Positions 55,556 to 64,000 of a DNA stretch of 64,000 nucleotides are shown here, one piece after another (positions within the stretch are counted from its first letter, which is position 1; the number at the start of each line of letters is the position of its first letter). The stretch is taken from assembly GCA_032622095.1 (NCBI GenBank), contig CP136067.1, positions 134,605,990-134,669,989 of the forward strand, given 5' to 3'. The position numbers were made by a program, and so were the translations under genes. The notes under the pieces are model-generated. The model made no database searches. It was not told the origin of the DNA and saw nothing but the letters and a program-made list of their open reading frames with translations. This stretch comes from Siphonodentalium dalli. Lineage: Eukaryota; Mollusca; Scaphopoda; Gadilida; Siphonodentaliidae.

Positions 55556-55953
55556 TAGTTGGGTTCATAAGTTAGATAATGCAGTGAGTTTGTTGCAAAT
55601 ATTTCCAGTCAAAATCTCCAATGACCAGCCTTGAATTCTTTTTTTATATTTTTTTTAAACCACTTTTGATTTACATAATTAGAACCTATCTCCCATATTA
55701 TGAGGGTGAACATGTGTTGATATAGCACTATAGCAATACATTGGTCACAGAGGATAATACATTTTCCCTTCAAATTGATTTTTTTTAAATTTCCTTTAAA
55801 GAAAGAACATTTCATGGTGATTATAGAAACATTGAAATATAGTGTGACTAAAATGACCGATTTTGAGAATACATGAGGAATATGACAGATGTTGTGTTTT
55901 TGTAACATCTGACTTATGAGCCTTGTCTTTGGTGTAGAATATATAAGAAATGA

Positions 55954-56087
55954 GCGGCGGATTCAATGTGGTCGTGGGTTTTGACCGTGAGAAAAATTCA
56001 GCAAACTGCATGAACCCCGAAGGGGTTCATGCGGAGTTTGCTGAATTTTTATCGCGGTTAAAACCCATGACCACGTTGAATCCGCCG
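55954..56087. repeat. Hairpin, long-tip form
   Basis: Same arms as 47243-47353. Its tip has an extra palindrome, GCATGAACCCC then GAAGGGGTTCATGC, absent from the other copy. Confidence 0.85.
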
Positions 56088-56537
56088 TTTATTATTTATA
56101 TTTATATACTTAAATTCATTATCAACTAGGATTTTCTGTCTCCCACTATTTATGCAACTTTAAATGAACGCATGGAGTTCAGTTCGGACAGTTCGAATCC
56201 GCGCTTTTTAGAAAACCAAACATTGTGAGAATCCGTTTACGGAGAGCGGAAAAGTATGACGAAATGTCTTGTTTCGCTTGTAATGAATGTAGACGTGTAG
56301 ATTTCAACAATGATAATATCTGAAACTAACAATTAAGTTTCGGTTGTGGATGATAAGAAATTGACAACACGCCGTTCTACCATAATGATATATTTGTGTA
56401 ATCAGAGGAGATGAGTTTTAGGTGCATGGTAACAACACTGGTTATAGACCAAAAACAAATTGCTTGCCAAATCCGGACGTGCTGAATAGTCAAGCAGTCG
56501 TTCATGTCCGACAATCCCCAGTGATTTCCGGGATCAA

Positions 56538-56604
56538 TGTGTTCATAAACCTATGAACGACGTTGAAAGTGACGTCACGTTACGTTCATAGGTTTATGAA
56601 CACA
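56538..56604. promoter_or_regulatory. Perfect 22-bp inverted repeat around a CRE-like octamer
   Basis: Copy 2 of the element at 47795-47861. Here the arms match perfectly (TTCATAAACCTATGAACG against CGTTCATAGGTTTATGAA). The loop again contains TGACGTCA. Confidence 0.35.
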
Positions 56605-56787
56605 TTGACTCAGGGGGCGTGTCCACTGTAATGCTATGGGGAAATCTGAAGCGATATTAGGTGTATGTAAATATATTGGTATATTTGGTATGTGTCCCAG
56701 TGGTCTGTGAGTGGGATGTCACATCATGGGTGCGCTTATGATTCTACGTACTGTTCATCAATATTCGCGATGTATTTTTCTTCACAG

Positions 56788-56967
56788 AAACATCGAGTTA
56801 CTTCAGCCGACAAGGAGAAGAGGAAGAAGACGCGACAGTCCATTGCTTTCTTTTGTGGCCCGGATTACGATACCGAGTTGTCTTGCCTTGATGGATCACA
56901 CAAATATTCGCCTATAACCGCCAGACAATATATGACGCAAAAATTCAAGGAAACGCTCAAATACTAG
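56788..56967 (+). CDS. 2OG-Fe(II) oxygenase, last exon (copy 2)
   Basis: Identical in structure to 48045-48224: acceptor ATTTTTCTTCACAG, KHRV with the iron-binding His, RQSIAFF with the 2-oxoglutarate-binding RxS, and the same stop. The protein differs by one residue (QKFKETLKY instead of QKFKKTLKY). No upstream catalytic exon with HxD was found on the plus strand nearby. Either each copy serves as an alternative last exon of a gene outside the visible part, or both are orphan copies spread by the duplication. Confidence 0.7.
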   Translation, partial: KHRVTSADKEKRKKTRQSIAFFCGPDYDTELSCLDGSHKYSPITARQYMTQKFKETLKY

Positions 56968-57091
56968 GAAGTAGTGATGCAGATCATGCTGAAAATATAT
57001 ACTCTGTCTAACGCCCGTAGAGATCATATTCCACCAGTACAAAACCTGGGAACTTTTTTAAGTTTTTACAGGAAACTATACAGTCGAACAA

Positions 57092-57416
57092 TTAAAGGTA
57101 CTCAATGGATCAGAGGGTCCTATATTACTATTTCATTGGTTTCGGGGGTAAACTATATTTGATTCGAGTCGAGGAACCCACGCATCAAAGCTCAGAGTGA
57201 TCAGATATCGATTTTTGAATTCGTTAATTCCTCGAGATCTGGGACACTAATTTCGACTGCCTCGTGCTCAAACAGACAAATTGCGGGTGTAATATGGATA
57301 ACTTTAAAATCAAGTGGTTAGTTATTAACAATAATAACCACTTGATTCTAGAGTCAGACCCCCGAAGCCAAAGAAAGAGAAATATAGGACCCTCTGATCG
57401 GATTGAGTACCTCTAA
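57092..57416. mobile_element. TTAA-type MITE, copy 4 (duplicate of copy 3)
   Basis: Same as 48348-48678, carried by the segmental duplication. It starts TTAAAGGTACTCAATGGATC and ends GGATTGAGTACCTCTAA. Confidence 0.85.
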
Positions 57417-57971
57417 CGCGGGTAATATATCTCTTTGTGATTATCTGTTCCTTGGGGTGCGTTACATTGATGTAAATCTGTATACAGTTTTACACGCATA
57501 CTGGTGTAAACGGGTTTATATAGAAATGCACACAGAAAGAAAGAGGTATTCGTTCGTGTGAGCAAAACTCGTGTCCGTTATAATTCACGGTCAACACCGA
57601 GGCATTGCGACAGGCAAATCTGATTTGATTAATTGTTACTCGGGCTTGGCGAATGTGCTTAACCTTTCTTTACCATTTCAACCCATGTATTTCACACTGT
57701 GTAATCGAGAACTGTGTGCTAGTGCGTGTTCTTCTTGGAGTTTGGTAATACCTTAGTACACTCAGTGAACAACAGGGCGACCGCAAAGCGTAGCATAACA
57801 AGGCCGCTATCACTGATGTTGTGATTAGATGGGAAATTCCGCGCATTTCTGTGATAGGGGTCGTAGATGAAGTAGCCCTATTTATATTTGTGTACACTGT
57901 TGTTTATTGTGTATTCCTATGTGATTTGTTATCATGTGACTTTCATTCTTTCTTCGAACATTCTCAACGTG

Positions 57972-58350
57972 CTCTCTAAAAACACTGTGTAGAAACGCTA
58001 CATACTTTGTACACATATATGTGTAACATCTGCTCTCCAACAATTATGTGTAGAAACTGTAGAGCAATTTTGGTACACACAATATGTGTAGCTCTATACA
58101 CACATGTATGTGTAGTCGCTATACACTTGTGTGTAGTAAACAGTTGGTAGACAGTTACTACACAGTTAGTACACAGATAATACACAGTTAGTGTGTACTT
58201 TATTTATACACATTTGTGTACATAGTACACAGTAGTGTGTACTTTATTTATACACATCTGTGTAACAACCTACACAATTTTGTAGTATATAGTACCCAGT
58301 ATTGTGCATATTTGGTACACACACTGTGTACCAACTAATCTATACACTTT
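57972..58350. repeat. Palindromic GTGTA/TACAC cluster
   Basis: Dozens of TGTGTA and TACACA words in both orientations, many as short palindromes (TACACATATATGTGTA, TACACACATGTATGTGTA). There is a local tandem duplication of GTGTGTACTTTATTTATACA. No coding. It begins exactly at the edge of duplication copy 2. Confidence 0.8.
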
Positions 58351-58660
58351 ATGTGTAATACATTTACATGCATTCTTTTTGCAAATATTGGACATTTTTG
58401 GGTGATGTAGCAACTGTAATGTCGAATCAGAATCGCATGGTTGAGGCCACTGAATTTAGGCCATCACAGTAAGAATGTTTGATATTGAAAGCCATAATTA
58501 TTACTTCTTTTTTTTTATTAGCCAAAACAAATCATGAAAAACATGCTATCATATGTTATATATGCTGAATGGACCTCATATTACATGGCATTTACATGTA
58601 CTGGTATAATAAATTTGCAATGACAATGAAATGGGCAAGAAAAGTTTAACTCACTATTTA
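58351..58660. other. No gene seen
   Basis: AT-rich sequence without supported frames. Confidence 0.4.
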
Positions 58661-58665
58661 TCTAA

Positions 58666-59173
58666 CTTTTCCGGTTCAATATAATTGTTTAATTGCCAAT
58701 TTATTTTACAGGCAAATGACAATGCCAACTATGGGTGATGTTCGATCAATTAAGTGTACTGGATGTATATCTAATAGCACATTCCTCGGGATTTTATTCT
58801 GGGTAACATTTTTCTGACAATGCTGTGTTTTCTCAACAAAATTTATCAATATGATACTTTCATTCTCAGTTTTTGAAGCCACTTCTTCAATTGACAGGGC
58901 ACGAGGATCTTCGGATTGACTCCAAGCCACCTCTCCCATGTCAATGACATGAAGATCTTTCAAAAACTGAGAATGAAAGTATCATATTGATAAATTTTAT
59001 TGAGAAAACACAGCATTGTCAGAAAAATGTTTCCCAGAATAAAATCCCGAGGAATGTGCTATTAGATATACATCCAGTACGCGTAATTGATCGAACATCA
59101 CCCATAGTTGGCATTGTCATTTGCCTGTAAAATAAATTGGCAATTAAACAACTATATTGAACCGGAAAAGTTA
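58666..59173. repeat. Long near-perfect hairpin, about 210-bp arms
   Basis: 58666-58876 and 58961-59173 are almost exact reverse complements. The outer ends are ACTTTTCCGGTTCAATATA and TATATTGAACCGGAAAAGT, and the inner ends are CATTCTCAGTTTTTGA and TCAAAAACTGAGAATG. The 84-bp centre is the first of three repeated exon-like blocks. Confidence 0.95.
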
Positions 59174-59680
59174 GATGCAGTCAAGTTTATATTGTAATTG
59201 CTTGCATCCAGGATAAGGAATCGAAGTCACCTCTTCCATTGACAGGGTATGAGGATCTTTAGAATGACTCCAAGTCACCTCTCCCTTGTCAATGACAAGA
59301 GGATTTTTCAAAAACTGAGTGAGCATGAAAATATCATTTTGATAAGTTTTGACAAGAGGACACAACACTCTCCAAAAAGTATCAACCCATTAGTTATCAT
59401 ATACATGTATAACGGATTTGTGGAATGGAACTAACTTCAGAGAAAGTTGGCATTGAAATTCATATAAACCGGTACAATAAAATGGCAATGACAATACAAA
59501 CAATGCTATTATGAATAGAGTTACATGCATGTTACATGCATTTTAATAATTGCTCTTATTCTGGAGTCAGCATTGAAGTCACCTCTTCAATTGACAGGGC
59601 ATGAGGATCTTTGGAATGATTCCAAGCCACCTCTCCCGCATCAATGACATGAGGATTTTTCGAAAACTGAGCATATATTA
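58877..59680 (-). repeat. 355-bp tandem units, each with an 84-bp exon-like block
   Basis: Three blocks (about 58880-58963, 59230-59313, 59584-59668) read on the minus strand FLKDLHVIDMGEVAWS, FLKNPLVIDKGEVTWS and FSKNPHVIDAGEVAWN, each continuing DP..LS.EE. Each is preceded by an AG acceptor-like CTCAG. The second and third are followed by AGAG then GTGACT, a possible donor, giving phase-0 mini-exons. Blocks are about 85 percent identical and the intervening DNA is less so. However, most differences change amino acids, so coding constraint is not shown. They could be repeated mini-exons or just a repeat. Confidence 0.35.
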
Positions 59681-59684
59681 AATT

Positions 59685-60210
59685 TATCGTTTCTATCTGT
59701 TTTGAACGTTTGACGAGACAGCACTGTCAGATAAGTACTGTTAAAATTTACGAAAGAAGTTACAAGTAAAAGTGGGACCAGCAATTTATGTTGCGTTACA
59801 TATACTGTAGTTAGGATACCACCAGTCATTGAACAGGAATCACTTCTCTATTACTTTCATGGTGTATCATGGCAATTAAGATTCAGTATCAATGCTTACA
59901 TGTACATTACAATTCAGAAGCAGAATACACAGAACACTGATAAGGTGTCATCACACCAAACACCAAGATAAAATATGGTCTCTTTGATGTTATTTAATTG
60001 TACACCCCACTGACTTATCCTATTTTCAGTAGATAAATAAACCCATATTATATTAAACTGACATCGTTTTTCAATACAATGTTACCACCATTACTTTGAT
60101 AGAGGAAAGTTTATTCTCAAAGAGTATAATTATTTTACATGAACTTTATTTTAATGGTATATAACTATATATCCAACAAATGAAGCTGAAAATTCATATT
60201 TCATGTGCTG
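59685..60210. other. No gene seen
   Basis: AT-rich sequence with no supported frame or repeat copy. Confidence 0.4.
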
Positions 60211-60213
60211 CAG

Positions 60214-60337
60214 GAGCCTTCAAACTCTGGTTGACACTACAGTAACAGTTGAGGCACAAGCAGACATGTTCACTGGAGAAATGTTATTAGATAGTCCACT
60301 TCAGCTGTTTCAGTCAGTTCATAAATTAGAGGAATAA
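60214..60337 (+). CDS. Exon-like frame, plus strand, unknown
   Basis: An acceptor-like TTTCATGTGCTGCAG is followed by an open frame SLQTLVDTTVTVEAQ, ADMFTGEMLLDSPLQLF, QSVHKLEE and stop (41 codons). The composition looks protein-like. It is short enough to be chance, and no partner exon was identified. Confidence 0.2.
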
Positions 60338-60504
60338 TAGTATGACCACTGCTCCAATCCTGTAGTTAGCCAACATCAAGGCTTCTTTTACCATGATTTT
60401 ACAGAGAACAGAAAATTCCTTAGTTGAAGATTGTCAGATCATCAATTACAATAATGTGACTTATCATCCATCCTCCTTCACAATAACATATTACATGGTA
60501 ATTT

Positions 60505-60691
60505 TCAAAGCATGTGTATGATATTACACGGCTGAAGATTGTCCCACATTTGAGAACTGGTCCATAAATACTGTTTGTCATCCACCTTGAATGGGAAATT
60601 CAACTCATGGCATTTTGAAGCTACAAGTAGTAACATATCATTACTGTATGGTAGACCTCTACTTCCTGATATATCTGATTCTGTAGTCGTC
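60505..60691 (-). CDS. Exon-like frame, minus strand, unknown
   Basis: A good acceptor (TTTATTTTTTCAG) is followed by 62 open codons: TTTESDISGSRGLPYSND, MLLLVASKCHELNFPFK, VDDKQYLWTSSQMWDNLQ, then stop at 60505. An internal AAG then GTGGAT could be a donor in phase 0, the same phase as the mini-exon-like blocks at 59.6 kb, so the two may belong together. No domain is recognised. Confidence 0.3.
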
Positions 60692-60770
60692 CTGAAAAAA
60701 TAAATATATGAAGTCAGAATTTTATGTATGTCATGATTTGAACTGAAAAAAATCTATTATAGCATGGATC

Positions 60771-61177
60771 TTAAAGGTACTCAATCTGATTAAGCACCCC
60801 TAAATTACTATTTCTTCGGCTTCAGGTGTTAAAAATAATTAATTTGAGTCGAGGAACCCATCCATCAAAGCTCAGAATGATCAGATATTGATTCTTTTTT
60901 TAAATTTGTAATTTTCTCGAGATGTGTACTAATAATTGCAACAGAAACATTTATTCAAACGGACGAAGATGGATAACTCTAAAATGAAGCACTGAGAACT
61001 TCCTTTTGACGGCATGTTCTGGGCCAGAAACAAGAGATAACAAAACTTCAAAAATTTATATCTGATCACTCTGAGGGTTGATGGGTAGGTTACTCGACTC
61101 GAATCAATTATTTTTTTTACCTCAGAAGCCAAATAAATAGTAATTTATGAGGGTCTAATCGGATTGAGTACCTTTAA
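60771..61177. mobile_element. TTAA-flanked MITE, copy 6 (full foldback form)
   Basis: Starts TTAAAGGTACTCAATCTGAT and ends ATCGGATTGAGTACCTTTAA. The two halves are inverted copies of each other through most of the length (CATCAAAGCTCAGAATGATC against GATCACTCTGAGGGTTGATG). Confidence 0.85.
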
Positions 61178-61542
61178 CATTTAACCAACCAGATTCCCCC
61201 CACTTGTTGATGAAAATCCACAAATCAGGTTCCAGCTATCTAGGTCACTTGTACCAATGTTAATCATATTTCCCAAACATGAAATGACACACTCTATGAT
61301 TTCCAGGCTTCAAGTTAAAGATGAATTATCTGTTCCCACAACAAGTATATAGTTTCCTCGGTATAGCATAAGAGAAATGAATCAAAAACACCTACATGGG
61401 AACACTACTATCAATTAATATTGATTTCCTTATATAATGTGACTATCAAGTTGCCCTGTGGGACATATATTTGTCACTATTTTTAGAAATAGTTATTGCT
61501 CAGAACAAACACGAGCTGTAAACTGTTTAAATATAATCAATA
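61178..61542 (-). other. Possible minus-strand exon frame; otherwise nothing
   Basis: From about 61310 down to 61188 the minus strand reads LEIIECVISCLGNMINIG, TSDLDSWNLICGFSSTSG, GNLVG and stop. The acceptor-like site before it is weak (AACTTGAAG). Forty codons is short, so chance is possible. Confidence 0.2.
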
Positions 61543-61975
61543 TTAAGTATGCATCATCCGATTAGATGCCCCTCAATAAGGCTCAATTACTATATATTTG
61601 GATTCGGGTGGGAGGATATTTGATTTGAGTCGATGAACCCACCCACCAAAGCTAAGAGTTATTACATATTCATTTTTAAATCTATTATTTTTCACCATCA
61701 AGACTTAATAGTGGCCTGGGAAAAAGTCAACGGGCCAATGGTCTTGGACCAAATTGCGGATGAAGATGATAACTCTAAAATCAAGTAGCTTTGTGTTGAT
61801 AATGAGGCAAAATTTTCATTGAACAACATGCTGATAAATAACACATTTTGAGCAATTTTATACTATATTATTTTTGAGCAATTAATCGATTCTGATAACT
61901 GAAGCAGCATTTCAAAATATGTTGTTGTTGGAACCTGAATATATGGGGTTCATTGAATCAAATTGAGAACTTGCA
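61543..61975. mobile_element. TTAA-type MITE, copy 7 (diverged)
   Basis: Left end TTAAGTATGCATCATCCGAT. Internal blocks TTTGATTTGAGTCGATGAAC, GCGGATGAAGATGATAACTC and CTGATAAATAACACATTTTG are shared with copy 2. The right end is diverged (GAATCAAATTGAGAACTTGC). Confidence 0.8.
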
Positions 61976-62109
61976 CGCTAAATTATACATTTATACATGC
62001 TTTATATAATTATTATACAATGAAGTAAAATAAATAATCACTCCAAATATTAAAAAACATGTGAGTACAATGTATAGTTAGTATACAGACTGTCAATGCG
62101 GTGAACGTT

Positions 62110-62215
62110 ATTGCACCAATTTGTTGGGGCTCAAGTTCCGTGAAATATTACATGAGTGACCAGTGTCAAGTTGCATCTTGCAGCATAACACTTTAACATA
62201 ACAGATAAGTCCACA
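62110..62215 (-). mobile_element. Possible LTR-retrotransposon protease remnant (fossil)
   Basis: The minus strand reads VLCCKMQLDTGHSCNIS then RNLSPNKLVQ. LDTG with SCN-IS just after is the active-site block of retropepsins in gypsy-like LTR elements (LDTGASCNVIS is usual). No LTR, RT or integrase is seen nearby, so this is at most a tiny fossil. Chance similarity cannot be excluded. Confidence 0.3.
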
Positions 62216-62700
62216 ATTGTTTGCCTACTCCAAGTGCAGGTGTGGTTTGGTTTTGTATTTACTACACACCAATATTCAATCAAGTAATAATATTTGTCCA
62301 CTATCTAGGCAAGTTAGTTATATATTGGACATGGCAAGAAATTAAATTAATTCTCTGGTACTGGATAGGCTGTCATGCATGATGTCAAATATGTTGCGAG
62401 TCTCAATGACATCAGGATTGCACTATCGTGGGCAAGCTGAAAAATTATACCAACAATGTAACTGAATTTACGAAATAGACCAAAATATTGCAGCTGTGTA
62501 ATTAGAAGTAAAATAAAATAAGCTTTATTCCACACCTATTGACTATTCAACCAAATCTCACCATTGAATACCTATTATTGTATGCCTCTAGTGGAATAGA
62601 AGCCGGAACTATTTTTGTTGATGTTGTCACCAAGAAAGGTGACAAACAGCTATTATAGGTACATTTAGTATGTCAACAATCAGCTTCAGGTGATGTTCCG
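62216..62700. other. No gene seen
   Basis: AT-rich sequence. The frame 62347-62535 has no recognised feature. Confidence 0.4.
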
Positions 62701-62789
62701 ATCATAACCGGTTATCCATCAGGCTTAAATCACAATAAAGGTAGCTGACTAATGGATTGACACAATGGTGTAGAATAAATACAGAACAC

Positions 62790-62952
62790 AACTTGTACCA
62801 TAATCTCAAATATTTTATCAAAATCATGGTGGACAGTGCATAATTACATTCTGCTCGAGTTTTGCTGTCGCAAAATATATCCATGCACATTCTGCAACTC
62901 ATTTGATAAACGATTCTCGATGACACTAGGGGTAACTTAATTTTAGGATCCT
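62790..62952 (-). CDS. Exon-like frame, minus strand, unknown
   Basis: An acceptor-like TTTTTTAATATTTGCAG precedes an open frame: DPKIKLPLVSSRIVYQMS, CRMCMDIFCDSKTRAEC, NYALSTMILIKYLRLWYK. A possible donor (TTATG then GTACAA) lies at about 62797. Five cysteines sit within 25 residues. No family is recognised and the start is unknown. Confidence 0.25.
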
Positions 62953-62956
62953 GCAA

Positions 62957-63720
62957 ATATTAAAAAAATCATATTCAATTAAACATGCTGCTGCATGAGT
63001 ATATGATTCATATTTGATTCAACATCAGCGATGAATATATCTATATAATATCCCTGTTGAGCTTCGCAGTGCTAAAATGAGTGTTCCGTAAGAAGCACAC
63101 ATCGATGGCATTGCCGTAGAGTCATAAGCACCCCCTCATTGTGAGAGTAGTTCATCTGGATGATTGATTTCAGCATCCTGACCGACTGTACATGTGCATG
63201 TAGGTTGTGATACATGTTAGTCAGATCATGTAGCCCCAATGCCCCTCAAAATTAAAAGATTAGTTGAAATGCAAAATAACATCATTATATTTTACTCACA
63301 GACACAGACTGCCATTGGAAATGTTTGTCCTCTCACAAATTCCAGAATTATTGGCAAAGTTGTCTTGCAGCAAATTCAGAGGATCACATCACTCATTCTT
63401 ACGATAAGCTGAGGTTATCTGCAAAAATTAGTAAACACTTCTTACAATATTGTTTTCATTAGAAAAAGCTATTACTCAGACTAGTTATTTAATTGCAATT
63501 GTATACATACACATGAAATCTGAAAATTGGCCACAGCAATAACTTCCAGGGCCTTAAAATCACATATGTACTTCACCAACATTCATCAGGGACGTGGATG
63601 GAGGGTCTCCATTGGGGAGGAACGCACCTTGAATTTGAAATGTATAAAGCTACCCACCTCCTAAAATATCCAACACATGTTGTATTATATCAGACAAGAA
63701 GTCTAATTTGTTTTCAAGTT
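62957..63720. other. No supported gene
   Basis: On the minus strand 63078-63195 reads MLKSIIQMNYSHNEGVLM and on to a stop. 63300-63370 reads TTLPIILEFVRGQTFPMA before a GTGAGT donor. Both are short and lack clear acceptors. Confidence 0.2.
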
Positions 63721-63725
63721 GGAGC

Positions 63726-64000
63726 AGGGGCCCCCGGTGGTCGAATCGGTCGAGTGCCAGGTGCATTACACCGTCACAGGCCGCCCAGCATTGACGAAAC
63801 TGGTTCGAACCCCGTCATAGGAAGGGTGACTGGAATCGTGTATCTGGGCAAGTTTGTCAGTTGCTTTCTGGGGGTCGGTGGTTTCTACACACAGTGGGAC
63901 GATTTCTTGGTGAAATCAAGCCTCTGCGTGGTCTTTCCTCCACCAGTAAAATTGACAACGTCATGTGTGGCCTAGCGGCTAGAACGACGATAAACCCTAA
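63726..64000 (+). mobile_element. tRNA-derived SINE (runs off the window)
   Basis: The tRNA-like head has an A-box-like TGGTCGAATCGG (63738-63749) and a clear B-box GGTTCGAACC (63802-63811), the internal promoter of RNA polymerase III. A unique body follows (GGTGGTTTCTACACACAGTG, GGTCTTTCCTCCACCAGT). It ends near GATAAACCCTAA at the window edge. No intact acceptor stem is present, so it is not a working tRNA. The frame 63598-63975 across it is an artefact. Confidence 0.65.

Larger units (their letters stand above)
55765..57971. repeat. 2.2-kb segmental duplication, copy 2
   Basis: Matches 47056-49227. Differences are mostly single bases and a few small indels, plus the extra hairpin tip at 56008-56035. 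Confidence 0.95.

Noticed and set aside
63598-63975. 125-codon plus frame
   Set aside because: Its second half is the SINE body and tRNA-like head. No domain or splice support.

Overview
The window reads as non-coding-rich eukaryotic DNA, most likely from a marine invertebrate. A mollusc or other lophotrochozoan would fit, but nothing in the sequence proves it. The evidence is AT-rich DNA, GT/AG splice signals, several APE-type LINE retrotransposons on the minus strand, a Polinton-like fossil, a tRNA-derived SINE, and many MITE-like, foldback, minisatellite and satellite repeats. There are no operons, no bacterial signals and no complete multi-exon gene.

Host genes. The best host signal is a small family of secreted cysteine-rich cationic peptides on the minus strand. 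Three first exons (5670-5855, 32100-32297, 40883-41098) each encode a signal peptide and a six-cysteine domain, and each ends in phase 0 at a GTAAGT/GTAAGA donor after a basic tail. Parts of their flanks recur elsewhere (4.5-5.5 kb, 12.6-13.2 kb, 39.4-41.7 kb), so this looks like a duplicated locus broken up by transposons. The second host signal is the last exon of an isopenicillin-N-synthase-like 2OG-Fe(II) oxygenase, present twice inside a 2.2-kb direct duplication (47.06-49.23 and 55.77-57.97 kb). Weaker exon-like pieces lie at 6.9, 11.3 and 58.9-63 kb.

Layout. 0-4.5 kb: LINE 3' fragment, then a 5'-truncated LINE-A holding a 1.06-kb non-autonomous DNA transposon with an 8-bp target duplication. 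4.5-5.9 kb: peptide-gene flanks and peptide exon A. 6.8-11.5 kb: a large imperfect inverted duplication around a 42-bp minisatellite that switches orientation. 12.6-14.9 kb: dispersed and tandem repeats. 14.9-21.6 kb: LINE-B, nearly full length (zinc knuckles and SGNH hydrolase in ORF1; endonuclease and RT in ORF2). 22 kb: 130-bp tandem repeats rich in AGGTCA half-sites. 23.0-30.7 kb: LINE fragments D and E and the longer LINE-C. 32 kb: peptide exon B. 33.5-38.2 kb: tandem repeats. 38.5-42.6 kb: TTAA-flanked MITEs around peptide exon C. 44.8-46.5 kb: Polinton-like fossil with a packaging ATPase. 47-58 kb: the 2.2-kb duplication, with a foldback element and a 180-bp satellite between the copies. 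58-64 kb: palindromic GTGTA cluster, a long hairpin in 355-bp tandem units, more MITEs, weak exon candidates, and a SINE cut by the window end.

The genes here do not form a pathway. The main biological content is the peptide family and the record of how transposons and duplications reshaped its locus. All product names come from motifs read by eye; no database search was run.
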